Source of the DNA: Klebsiella pneumoniae
GTDB lineage: Bacteria; Pseudomonadota; Gammaproteobacteria; Pseudomonadales; CAMAPQ01
Reading direction: 5' to 3'
Length of the DNA: 39,016 nucleotides
Assembly (NCBI GenBank): GCA_945860125.1
Contig: CAMAPQ010000016.1
Coordinates: forward strand, 1-39,016
The position numbers and the translations under genes were made by a program. Shown here one piece after another: positions 28,291 through 36,696 of the stretch. Under the pieces are notes generated by a model that made no database searches, had not been told where the DNA came from, and saw nothing but the letters and a program-made list of their open reading frames with translations. Each line of letters starts with the position of its first letter. Position 1 is the stretch's first letter.

Positions 28291-29187
28291 TTATTTTAAT
28301 TCTTGCAGTGCTTTAATTCGCTCATCAAGTGGCGGATGACTTGAAAAAAGACGCATCCAACCTGATCGATTGCCTGCTCTTAAACCAAAAGCTTGCAAAG
28401 TTTGAGGCAAAGAAGAGTTAACCTCATGCTCTTGTTTCAAACGAGACAAAGCTTGAATCATGCTATTTTTACCAGCAAGTCCTGCTCCCCCAGCATCTGC
28501 GCGAAACTCACGATAACGTGAAAACCACATAACAATCATGCTAGCTAAAACACCCAACAATAACTCAGCAATCATTACAACGGCATAATAACCAAACCCG
28601 ACACCTGAAGAGCCTTCGTTTTCGCCGCGCCGAAATAAAAAAGTATCGACTGCATACCCAATAATTCTTGCAAAAAACATCACAAAAGTATTCACAACAC
28701 CTTGCACCAAAGATAGCGTCACCATATCACCATTTGCGACATGTGCAATTTCATGCGCCAGCACCGCTCGAACTTCATCCTCTCTAAAACGGCTTAATAA
28801 ACCTTCACTCACCGCAACAAGCGCCGCATTTTTATTCCAACCTGTGGCAAAAGCGTTAGAGTCATGAGCAGGGAAAATTCCAACCTCCGGCATTTTAATA
28901 CCTGCCTCTTTTGCCAACATTTCAACTGTTTGCACCAACCACATTTCTTTATTATTGCGCGGCTGACTAATTAACTGAACCCCAGTAGACCATTTCGCCA
29001 TAGGCTTAGAAATAAGCAGTGAAATCAGCGAACCTGTAAAACCAAAAACAGCGCAATAAATCAATAAACTCTGTAAATTCAGCCCTGCCGATGAAATGTA
29101 TCTATCTACGCCAAGCAAATTGAGTGTAACGCTTGCCACAGCTAATACCGCTAAATTTGTTGCAAGAAATAAAGCAATCCGAAACAT
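28291..29187 (-). CDS. htpX: Membrane zinc metalloprotease HtpX
   Basis: This 298-aa protein (E. coli HtpX is 293) has two N-terminal membrane segments (about 4-24, 36-58), the zinc motif HEIAH (145-149) and the glutamate ligand in YREFRADAGG. Two further hydrophobic stretches are at about 155-178 and 196-222. It degrades misfolded inner-membrane proteins with FtsH; in enterics it is under CpxR control. AGAGGTG precedes the ATG by about five bases. The upstream gap has TTGACT (29291-29296) and TGTATA (29267-29272), a possible promoter with an 18-base spacer. Confidence 0.96.
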   Translation of the reverse strand: MFRIALFLATNLAVLAVASVTLNLLGVDRYISSAGLNLQSLLIYCAVFGFTGSLISLLISKPMAKWSTGVQLISQPRNNKEMWLVQTVEMLAKEAGIKMPEVGIFPAHDSNAFATGWNKNAALVAVSEGLLSRFREDEVRAVLAHEIAHVANGDMVTLSLVQGVVNTFVMFFARIIGYAVDTFLFRRGENEGSSGVGFGYYAVVMIAELLLGVLASMIVMWFSRYREFRADAGGAGLAGKNSMIQALSRLKQEHEVNSSLPQTLQAFGLRAGNRSGWMRLFSSHPPLDERIKALQELK

Positions 29188-29356
29188 AAAACACCTCTAT
29201 TGTTTTGAACTGTAACTAACTGATGAGATACCTTGGTAAATAATCTCTCTCCTACACTATATACACTATACACTCCCAGAAAAAATATTAAGTCAAAAAA
29301 AAATAGACAAGCATTACAGATAAAAACTCCGCCGTTATAATAACAAACAACAAAAT

Positions 29357-29379
29357 TCATCCACAAAAACTGTGGATAA
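29357..29379. promoter_or_regulatory. Inverted DnaA-box pair upstream of htpX and mtaD
   Basis: TGTGGATAA at 29371-29379 is a perfect DnaA box on the minus strand, and TCATCCACA at 29357-29365 is a one-mismatch box on the plus strand, five bases apart. Both are in the divergent gap between htpX and mtaD. DnaA could regulate either gene. Confidence 0.5.
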
Positions 29380-29475
29380 CTCTGTGTGTTACTACTTTAT
29401 AACCCCTCTCATCCATTGAAAACAAAGTACATGCAGGAATAAGGCTAAATTTTAACCAACCAAGAGAGCAATACC

Positions 29476-30843
29476 ATGAAGACAAAGAGCCAAACTACTT
29501 TTCAAAACCCTGAAGTAGATTTTTTAATCCATGCAAAATGGATTTTACCTGTACTTGAAACAGACTGCCCCCAATATACAACGATCTATGAACAGCACTC
29601 GCTGGCTATAAAAGATAATAAGATACATGCCATTGTACCGACCGAAGAAGCTAAAAAATATTTCACAGCGAAAGAGACGTTAAATTTGAGCACTCATTTG
29701 TTAATGCCTGGATTCATTAATACACATACTCATAGCGCCATGGTTTTATTCCGTGGTATTGCAGACGATCTTTCATTAATGGATTGGCTACAACATCACA
29801 TTTGGCCCAAAGAACAGCAATGGGTTAATGCTCAGTTTGTTGAAGAAGGCACTGAAATCGCGATAGCAGAAATGCTGCTTTCAGGTACAACCTGTTTTGC
29901 AGACATGTATTTTTTCCCGAATGAAGCAGCAAGAATAAGCAAAAAAAGCCACATACGCAGTCACTTTTATTGTCCTATTATGGAATTTCCAACCAACTGG
30001 GCACAAACACCCGATGATTATTTAGCAAAAGCAATCGACTTAACCAAAATGTATATAAATGATCCCTTGATTGAAATCGGATTAGGGCCTCATGCACCCT
30101 ATACTGTGAGCGATGAAACATTTAAAAAAATCTTGCAGGCTAGAGAAAAACACAACTTAAAAGTACAAATTCATTTACATGAAACAAAAACAGAAGTTGA
30201 AGATTCTCTTAAAAACTTTGGCGTAAGACCGATTGAAAGACTCAATCAATTAGGCTTTATTTTTCCAGGACTACAAGCCGTACATATGACGCAACTGAAC
30301 GATGAAGAAATAAACCTGATAAACGAGCGTCATGTTTCGATTATTCATTGCCCACAATCTAATCTAAAATTAGCCAGTGGTTTTTGTCGAACGCATGATT
30401 TAGCAATGAACAACGTGACGATTGCATTGGGCACAGATAGCGCAAGCAGTAATAATGATCTTGATTTACTTTCAGAAATGCAAACAGCAGCACTCATTGC
30501 AAAAGCAGTATCACTTAATCCACAAGCCATGCCCGCTATCGAAGCAATTAAAATAGCCACGCTAAACGGCGCAAAAGCATTACAGCTCAATGATAAAATT
30601 GGTAGCCTTGAAGTGGGTAAAGAAGCAGATCTTATTGCAATTGATTTTAACGATATTTCCCTTATGCCTTGCTATAATCCCCCCTCAAAGCTGGTATATA
30701 GTGCGATACGTCATCACGTTACCCACGTCTGGGTGCAAGGTAAAAAGTTAGTACATGAACGTATGCTCACTAAACTTACAGGGCTTGATGATATGAATGA
30801 ACTAAAGAATAAAGCAGAAAAATGGCAAGCAAAACTAAGGTAA
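29476..30843 (+). CDS. mtaD: TRZ/ATZ family amidohydrolase, probable MTA/SAH deaminase
   Basis: This 455-aa protein is a metal-dependent deaminase of the 5-methylthioadenosine/S-adenosylhomocysteine type. Metal ligands are visible as NTHTHS (His84, His86), a third histidine in IHLHET and Asp in ALGTDSASSNND. FRGIADDLSLMDWL is the family substrate lid. The order mtaD-ubiG-phosphatase-yciK is the same as in Pseudomonas, which favours the mtaD name. AGAGAG precedes the ATG. It is divergent from htpX. The ubiG start is seven bases after its stop. Confidence 0.88.
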   Translation: MKTKSQTTFQNPEVDFLIHAKWILPVLETDCPQYTTIYEQHSLAIKDNKIHAIVPTEEAKKYFTAKETLNLSTHLLMPGFINTHTHSAMVLFRGIADDLSLMDWLQHHIWPKEQQWVNAQFVEEGTEIAIAEMLLSGTTCFADMYFFPNEAARISKKSHIRSHFYCPIMEFPTNWAQTPDDYLAKAIDLTKMYINDPLIEIGLGPHAPYTVSDETFKKILQAREKHNLKVQIHLHETKTEVEDSLKNFGVRPIERLNQLGFIFPGLQAVHMTQLNDEEINLINERHVSIIHCPQSNLKLASGFCRTHDLAMNNVTIALGTDSASSNNDLDLLSEMQTAALIAKAVSLNPQAMPAIEAIKIATLNGAKALQLNDKIGSLEVGKEADLIAIDFNDISLMPCYNPPSKLVYSAIRHHVTHVWVQGKKLVHERMLTKLTGLDDMNELKNKAEKWQAKLR

Positions 30844-30850
30844 ACATAAC

Positions 30851-31633
30851 GTGACTAACGTAAATCCAAAAGAGATTGAAAAATTTAACCTTATTGCATC
30901 ACAGTGGTGGGATAAAACAGGCCCTTTTAAACCACTACATGATATTAACCCACTGCGCCTAAGCTATATAGAAAGCAAAATTATTCTTTCTGGTAAAAAA
31001 GTGTTGGATGTGGGCTGTGGTGGTGGCATTTTAAGTGAAGCTATGGCGCACCGAGGCGCACAAGTACTAGGTATTGATCTTGCCGATCATGCAATTGACG
31101 CGGCAAGAAAACATCAGAACGCGTTTGAAGAAAGTATTTTATCCAAGATGACTGAAAACAATACACATAAAAAAGACTTGAATACAATAAAGGACTACCC
31201 AGCAAAAAAGTTATCGCTTGAATATAAAATCTCAACCATTGAAGCGCTTAGCGAAGCACAGCCAGCCTCTTTTGATATTGTCACCTGCCTTGAAATGCTT
31301 GAACACGTACCCGATCCACTGGAAATTATTAAAGCTTGTTACAGACTCGTCAAACCTAATGGGCATGTATTTTTTTCAACAATTAATCGCAACCCAAAAT
31401 CTTTTTTATTTGCAATTATTGGCGCTGAGTATCTTCTAAAACTTATCCCTAAAGGCACGCATCAATTTCAAGAATTTATTAAACCCAGCGAGCTAGCTAA
31501 AATGTGCCGCGAAGCAAAGCTTCAGCTGCACGATATTATTGGGCTTACTTATAATCCGTTGACAAAGTTTTATAAACTCTCAAAAAATACAGACGTGAAT
31601 TATATGATTCATACCCAAAAACAAACACTTTAA
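30851..31633 (+). CDS. ubiG: Ubiquinone biosynthesis O-methyltransferase UbiG
   Basis: This SAM-dependent O-methyltransferase carries out both O-methylations of ubiquinone synthesis. SAM motif I is VLDVGCGGGILSEAM, and CLEMLEHVPDP and VFFSTINRNPKS match UbiG exactly. The GTG start has AAGG ten bases upstream, overlapping the mtaD end. The protein is 260 aa, about 20 longer than E. coli UbiG, because of an insert of roughly 28 polar residues after motif II (about 95-120). The stop is 11 bases before the phosphatase gene. Confidence 0.95.
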   Translation: MTNVNPKEIEKFNLIASQWWDKTGPFKPLHDINPLRLSYIESKIILSGKKVLDVGCGGGILSEAMAHRGAQVLGIDLADHAIDAARKHQNAFEESILSKMTENNTHKKDLNTIKDYPAKKLSLEYKISTIEALSEAQPASFDIVTCLEMLEHVPDPLEIIKACYRLVKPNGHVFFSTINRNPKSFLFAIIGAEYLLKLIPKGTHQFQEFIKPSELAKMCREAKLQLHDIIGLTYNPLTKFYKLSKNTDVNYMIHTQKQTL

Positions 31634-31644
31634 CTAAAAAAATT

Positions 31645-32307
31645 ATGCAAAAAAAAGCCAAATATAAAGCCATTTTATTTGATTTAGACGGCACACTAAT
31701 AGACACTGCGCCAGATTTTATTATTGCAGCTAACTTGCTGCGAAATGAGCTTAATCTTGCACCATTAGAAAAAAAAATCATACAACAACAAGTCTCTAAT
31801 GGTGCCGCAGCTATTACACACGTTATAACTGATCTTCCGTTAAATCATCCCTTATTTGAAGAGCACAGACAAAGACTTCTCACGCTTTATGCTCAGTGTT
31901 TGCCTAATACTGCTTCTGCATTATTCCCAGGAATGGCTGCGTTACTACACGAAATAAGACAGCAAACTCTATTTTGGGGAATAGTTACAAATAAACCCGT
32001 CTTTTTTTCAAATCTTCTTCTTGCTGCTCTTAATTTAAAACCAGACTGCCTAATCTGCCCAGATCATGTTCAACATAAAAAACCCCATGCAGAGCCATTA
32101 TTGAAAGCCTGTGAGGTGCTTGGTATTCTGCCGTGCGACGCCCTTTATATCGGTGATCATACAAGGGATATTGAATCTGGAATTAATGCAAAAATGGATA
32201 CCGTAGGCGTTACATACGGCTATCTTGAAGCAGGTGATCACCCTACAAGATGGGGCGCAAAATTTGTTGTTGAACAAGCCCAAGAACTGATCTCGCTCAT
32301 TTTTTAA
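31645..32307 (+). CDS. mupP: HAD-family phosphatase, probable MupP (N-acetylmuramate 6-phosphate phosphatase)
   Basis: This 220-aa HAD hydrolase has motif I FDLDGTLID (Asp13, Asp15), a motif III region around HKKPHAEPL and motif IV GDHTRDIESG. By sequence alone it would be called phosphoglycolate phosphatase. Its position between ubiG and yciK, with mtaD ahead, is the Pseudomonas position of MupP, which dephosphorylates MurNAc-6-phosphate in the cell-wall recycling route with AmgK and MurU. I give the name on context, not on a unique residue. The start has a weak ribosome site, 11 bases after ubiG. Confidence 0.75.
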   Translation: MQKKAKYKAILFDLDGTLIDTAPDFIIAANLLRNELNLAPLEKKIIQQQVSNGAAAITHVITDLPLNHPLFEEHRQRLLTLYAQCLPNTASALFPGMAALLHEIRQQTLFWGIVTNKPVFFSNLLLAALNLKPDCLICPDHVQHKKPHAEPLLKACEVLGILPCDALYIGDHTRDIESGINAKMDTVGVTYGYLEAGDHPTRWGAKFVVEQAQELISLIF

Positions 32308-32354
32308 TTTCTTTTCCAGATTATTCACTTTTTTTCAGTTCAGCAAGGAATGAT

Positions 32355-33128
32355 ATGCCAGGAAACTATATTGATTTCACCCCAGAAAAAGATGCATTAA
32401 AAGAAAAAGTCATTCTTGTCACAGGTGCAGGCGAAGGTATTGGCAGAGCACTTTCAATTCGCTACGCACAGCTAGGCGCAACCGTATTACTGCTTGGCAG
32501 AACAGAAGCGAAGCTTGCTAGTGTGTATGATGAAATCATCGCAGATAAAGGGCTTGAGCCTGCGATTATTCCACTGAATCTTGAATATGCTAAACAAGAA
32601 GATTACTTAGCGCTTGCACAACAAATTGACACCCACTTTGGGAAAATTGACGGCCTTGTACACTCAGCAGGCATGCTAGGAGAGCTCACATTACTAGAAC
32701 AATATCCTTATGATCTATGGCAACAAGTACTGCAAACAAACTTAACAGCACCCTTCATTTTAACGCAATCTCTTTTTTCCTTACTTAATAAAGCACAAAA
32801 CGCTTCAGTTATTTTTATGACATCTAGCGTTGGCCGAGTAGGACGTGCTCACTGGGGCGCTTATTGCGTGTCTAAATTCGGCATAGAAGGGCTCGCTCAA
32901 ACTTGGGCAGAAGAGCTCACACAAACATCCAATATTAGAATGAACGCTGTAAACCCGGGCGCTACTCGCACGCTGATGCGGGCGCGAGCCTTCCCTTTTG
33001 AAAACCCCACCACACTAAAAACACCCGAACAAATTTCGGGTGTTTTTACTTATCTTATGTGCAATGAGAGCGTTGACGTTACCGGCCAAAGCTTTGATGC
33101 GCAACTACCAAAAACCAACTTAAGTTAA
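32355..33128 (+). CDS. yciK: YciK-type short-chain dehydrogenase
   Basis: This 257-aa Rossmann-fold oxidoreductase has TGAGEGIGRAL, the NAD(P) loop TGxxxGIG. The catalytic Ser is in MTSSVGRVGRAHWG, and YCVSK is the YxxxK motif. It matches YciK of gammaproteobacteria, whose substrate is not established. AAGGAATGAT precedes the ATG. It closes the mtaD-ubiG-mupP-yciK run. An almost perfect hairpin with a T-run sits inside its last third (33017-33047), in codons for a conserved-looking LKTPEQI segment. Confidence 0.9.
   Translation: MPGNYIDFTPEKDALKEKVILVTGAGEGIGRALSIRYAQLGATVLLLGRTEAKLASVYDEIIADKGLEPAIIPLNLEYAKQEDYLALAQQIDTHFGKIDGLVHSAGMLGELTLLEQYPYDLWQQVLQTNLTAPFILTQSLFSLLNKAQNASVIFMTSSVGRVGRAHWGAYCVSKFGIEGLAQTWAEELTQTSNIRMNAVNPGATRTLMRARAFPFENPTTLKTPEQISGVFTYLMCNESVDVTGQSFDAQLPKTNLS
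33017..33047. terminator. Terminator-like hairpin inside the yciK coding region
   Basis: AACACCCGAA (33020-33029) pairs perfectly with TTCGGGTGTT (33035-33044) over a 5-base loop, extended by A-T pairs to 33017 and 33047. A T-run follows on the plus strand and an equivalent run on the minus strand, so it has the shape of a bidirectional intrinsic terminator. It lies about 80 bases before the yciK stop. Confidence 0.6.
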
Positions 33129-33216
33129 TTAGTTATTCCAGATGTGGCTCATATTTTGCTCTGAAGTTAGCATGCCCGAAAAGACGTGAGTGTGCTAAAG
33201 GAAGACCAAACCATGG

Positions 33217-34233
33217 ATGGTTGACTCAAAAAAAGAGATCAATAACAACCAACCACAATTGGAGTCAACCCAAATGTTTGCTCAAAAGAAAACGAGGCCA
33301 AAAACAAGGGATAACAAAATGGTTTTCGATCAGCATATGTTACAACAACCCATTATTGCGCATCTAATGCCTTCGATTGAAGCCCATCCAGTAGAAACAA
33401 GATTATTAATACTGTTACAGCAAAGCCTTGATATTCAAACGATTCTTCAGTTTTTCTTCTACACTATTTCATCAGAGTTTGGGCTACAAAGCGGAAAATA
33501 TGAAAATAATGGCTTAAATATCAATTGGAGCACCGGCATCCCCGCTACTCACAGCGCACAGTACAGGCTAAGCCATGAACACACCTACTTAGGTGAAATT
33601 ATACTCACACGCAAAAATAAACTCACTCATGCTGAAATAGCACGCATCGAGCTACTTATTTCACTACTTGTTTGTCCTATTAAAAATAGTCTGCTTTATC
33701 ATGGCGCATTAAAAAAATCACTAACAGACCCTCTAACACAAGCAGGCAATAGAATTGCGCTAGAACACAGCCTACGGCATACCATAGATGTTTCTAAGCG
33801 ATATAACAGCCCACTTTCCGTTTTATTAATTGATATTGATCGATTCAAACAAGTGAATGATACCTACGGACACCAAGCAGGTGACTTTATTATTCAAGAA
33901 ACAGCTAACGCATTAGGCGGAACAAGCAGAACAGCCGACAGACTGTTTCGTTATGGCGGAGAGGAATTTGTCATTATTCTGCATAAAACAGACTTAAAAG
34001 GCGCTTTTGTGATCGCAGAAAGACTGAGAGCTAAAATTGCAGGAGAAGCTTTTGTCTATAAAAAACAAGATATCCCCATCACAGTCAGCATTGGCTGTAG
34101 CAGCTTCTCTACCAATGACTCTCAAGAAAGCATTCTGCAAAGAGCCGATGCTGCACTGTATGAAGCTAAAAATGAAGGCAGAAACCGCGTTAAAATAAAA
34201 GCGGATCCTGCTACCACACCCCATTTTTCCTAA
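33217..34233 (+). CDS. GGDEF-domain diguanylate cyclase
   Basis: The C-terminal half is a complete GGDEF domain (about 165-330): LTDPLTQAGNR, the metal-binding LIDIDRFK, the active loop RYGGEEF and an RTAD inhibitory I-site five residues before it. It should therefore make c-di-GMP with product feedback. The N-terminal half (about 35-160) resembles no domain I know; it has no membrane segment, so it is cytoplasmic. The ATG at 33217 overlaps an out-of-frame four-codon ORF at 33213. An internal ATG at 33274 has a better ribosome site (GGAG, nine bases upstream). It converges with rluB, overlapping by four bases. Confidence 0.9.
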   Translation: MVDSKKEINNNQPQLESTQMFAQKKTRPKTRDNKMVFDQHMLQQPIIAHLMPSIEAHPVETRLLILLQQSLDIQTILQFFFYTISSEFGLQSGKYENNGLNINWSTGIPATHSAQYRLSHEHTYLGEIILTRKNKLTHAEIARIELLISLLVCPIKNSLLYHGALKKSLTDPLTQAGNRIALEHSLRHTIDVSKRYNSPLSVLLIDIDRFKQVNDTYGHQAGDFIIQETANALGGTSRTADRLFRYGGEEFVIILHKTDLKGAFVIAERLRAKIAGEAFVYKKQDIPITVSIGCSSFSTNDSQESILQRADAALYEAKNEGRNRVKIKADPATTPHFS

Positions 34234-35876
34234 TATCTTCTTCGCCTTAAAAAGCCGCCTCGACGAGCACTAAGACGATCATCTGCAGTAATAGCAGCAG
34301 GGCTAGCAACAGCAGGAACAACGCGGCCCCGCCCAAAAAGCCCTGCACCACGGCGAACTTTAGCGCTCACAGCATCAGAAAGTTTATTAATATCATTCTC
34401 TTCAAGTTCAACCCACTGGCCTGCTCTTAGATCTCTCGGTAAAACTAAATGGCCGTACCTCACGCGAATCAAACGACTTACCGTTAGGCCTTGGCTTTCC
34501 CACATCCTACGCACTTCACGATTTCTCCCCTCTGAAAGCGTAATATGAAACCAATGATTGCGACCCTCGCCACCAGCATCAACAATACGGCTAAACTTTG
34601 CCGGTCCATCCTCTAATTCAATACCCGTACTCAAATTTTGCAAAATAGTATCACTAATCTCCCCAAAAACACGCACAGCATATTCGCGCTCAACCATAGA
34701 CGAGGGATGCATTAAACGATTTGCAAAATTACCATTTGTGGTAAAAAGAAGCAGACCAGAAGTATTCATATCAAGACGACCGACAACAACCCAACGCTCA
34801 CCTTTTAAGGGCGGCAAGCGATCATAAACCGTTGGGCGTCCTTCTGGATCAGTACGAGTGCACACTTCACCTTCTGGCTTATGATATAAAATAAATCGTT
34901 TACTTGTTGTCTCATCATCTAATTCAAATATAACTTTTTTACCATCAACCTCAAGTCGATCATGTGCTGAAGCACGATCGCCAATGCCAGCAACCACACC
35001 ATTAATCATGACACGACCCGCTGCTATCCACTCTTCAGCCTCTCTTCTAGATGTCAAGCCAACCTTCGCCATAATCTTATGTAGCTTCTCAGAAGTATTT
35101 CCTTCTGCACTTATGTCGTCAGAATCTTGTTCTTTATTATCAATTACTACACTATCCTGCTTATTACTGCGCTGACGAGCAACAAAGGGTTTCTTACTCC
35201 TTGGCGCCCCTTTTCCAGGCGCACTCTCTTCCCCCCGCGCATCACCAGCAGCTTTAGCAGGCTGCCGAGGCTTTGACGATACCAAATCATCATCAAAATC
35301 ATCCTCATCATCTTTCGGAAGACCTTCATATTGATTATTAGAGGGATGATAACGATCTCTTACTACATGATCAGAAGGGAAGTAAGGCATTTTTTGCGGT
35401 GGATTCTGCCCATGCCTGCCTCGCTGTTGAGGCCGAGTCAAACCATCACTTGGATATTGAGAACGATTACTATTCCTTGCCGTGCCGCCCGTTCGGTTAG
35501 TCGATTGACCAGCTGAAGAATGAGGCCCGCTTGGTGGGCGCGATGATGAATAGCCGGTAGCACGACCAGGAGCATTACCTCTTGGGGTAAAGGGCTTCCT
35601 ATCTTGATTAGGTGAAGAAGAACGAGGCGGGAAAGATGAGCTCCTTTGCGTTCTTGCGCCTGCTCCTTCTGCATTTCCCTCTCTTCTTTTTCTATAGGGC
35701 GCCTCTCTTGGAGGACGCTTATCCATAGCATTTCCTTCTGCCGTATTTCTATTAGGCCTCTCAGATGAAGGGGGCTTTTGTGGAGTAGGTTCTTGCGATG
35801 GCTGATCCTGCTCCTCTTTATTTAAAGAATTTGGCGATCTGCGCTTTTCAGGTATACGAGGCTCTTCTTTTTTCAT
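34230..35876 (-). CDS. rluB: 23S rRNA pseudouridine synthase RluB with long disordered N-terminus
   Basis: The S4 RNA-binding domain (about 264-310, EKLHKIMAKVGLTSRREAE) and the pseudouridine synthase domain (320-510) are normal. The catalytic Asp369 is in GRLDMNTSG, and NREVRRMWESQGL and RLIRVRYG follow. RluB modifies U2605 in the E. coli 23S numbering. E. coli RluB has about 290 residues and starts near the S4 domain; this one has about 260 extra N-terminal residues rich in Arg, Ser, Pro, Gly and Gln, clearly disordered. A Met at residue 51 is another possible start; the ribosome site is weak. The C-terminal end is Arg-rich. Confidence 0.9.
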   Translation of the reverse strand: MKKEEPRIPEKRRSPNSLNKEEQDQPSQEPTPQKPPSSERPNRNTAEGNAMDKRPPREAPYRKRREGNAEGAGARTQRSSSFPPRSSSPNQDRKPFTPRGNAPGRATGYSSSRPPSGPHSSAGQSTNRTGGTARNSNRSQYPSDGLTRPQQRGRHGQNPPQKMPYFPSDHVVRDRYHPSNNQYEGLPKDDEDDFDDDLVSSKPRQPAKAAGDARGEESAPGKGAPRSKKPFVARQRSNKQDSVVIDNKEQDSDDISAEGNTSEKLHKIMAKVGLTSRREAEEWIAAGRVMINGVVAGIGDRASAHDRLEVDGKKVIFELDDETTSKRFILYHKPEGEVCTRTDPEGRPTVYDRLPPLKGERWVVVGRLDMNTSGLLLFTTNGNFANRLMHPSSMVEREYAVRVFGEISDTILQNLSTGIELEDGPAKFSRIVDAGGEGRNHWFHITLSEGRNREVRRMWESQGLTVSRLIRVRYGHLVLPRDLRAGQWVELEENDINKLSDAVSAKVRRGAGLFGRGRVVPAVASPAAITADDRLSARRGGFLRRRRY

Positions 35877-36031
35877 ATCACAACTCTGTTTTTCTCACTC
35901 TAAAAAATAGACCCGGCATTAGTTTAAGTGACTTAAACCTTAAACCAAGCGCGGCATAAAATAGTACTTTGTTACTAAAACATCAACACTAGGAAAAACC
36001 CTTTCAATCGTCTCTTCTTATTTTGCACCCT

Positions 36032-36667
36032 TTAAGACGATAAAAAAGGCAGATCTGATGACTCAGCTTTTTCCTGCAACTGAAAAGAACTGCCTTGAGG
36101 CCATTTATCTTCAATACTTCGCCACTCTCGAATTTCTTGCAAAGTAGGTAGCTCACCTAACGAGCGCAAGTTAAAGTAATCAAGAAAGATTTTTGTCGTT
36201 GCAAATAAAGCAGGACGACCTGGCAACTCGCGATAACCAATAACACGAATCCAGTTCCGATCAGTCAATGTTTTGATGATATGGGAACTAACGGAAACGC
36301 CTCTGATTGCCTCAATTTCTCCTCGTGTAATCGGTTGTCTATAAGCAATCAAAGACAAAGTTTCAAGCAGCGCACGCGAGTATCGCGCCGGCTTTTCATC
36401 CCATAAACGACTCACCCAAGGAGAAAAAGCCGATCTCACTTGAAATCTAAAACCACTTGAAACTTCGACGAGCTCTAAGCCACGAGAAGCATAGTCATTC
36501 TTAATCTCTAACAAAATTTCTCTTAGCGCCTTTTCTTCAGGCGCTTGACCTGAAGGAAAAACAGCCTGCATTGCCTCAAGCGTCATGGCTTCCTTGCTTG
36601 CAAACAATACGGCCTCAATAATATTTCTTAAAAATTCCATAAACCTAAATTTTATTAAAAAACTCAA
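36032..36667 (-). CDS. scpB: Segregation and condensation protein ScpB
   Basis: This 211-aa protein consists of two winged-helix domains. FLRNIIEAVLFASKEAMTL at the start and RALLETLSLIAYRQPITRGEIEAIRGV in the middle are ScpB hallmarks, and NWIRVIGYRELPGRPALFAT matches the second domain. It binds the ScpA kleisin and the SMC ATPase to compact chromosomes. It starts about 30 bases after scpA. The ATG near the start (MSFLIKFRFMEFL) has an alternative nine codons in. Confidence 0.94.
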   Translation of the reverse strand: MSFLIKFRFMEFLRNIIEAVLFASKEAMTLEAMQAVFPSGQAPEEKALREILLEIKNDYASRGLELVEVSSGFRFQVRSAFSPWVSRLWDEKPARYSRALLETLSLIAYRQPITRGEIEAIRGVSVSSHIIKTLTDRNWIRVIGYRELPGRPALFATTKIFLDYFNLRSLGELPTLQEIREWRSIEDKWPQGSSFQLQEKAESSDLPFLSS

Positions 36668-36696
36668 TGTAATCGTAAGTAAATACGTCTGTCATT

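Noticed and set aside
28273-29379. Replication origin at the DnaA boxes
   Set aside because: Only three boxes, spread around a gene, without an AT-rich 13-mer set or origin genes.
34558-35731. Open frames on both strands inside rluB
   Set aside because: Shadows of the low-complexity rluB N-terminus, with abnormal compositions.
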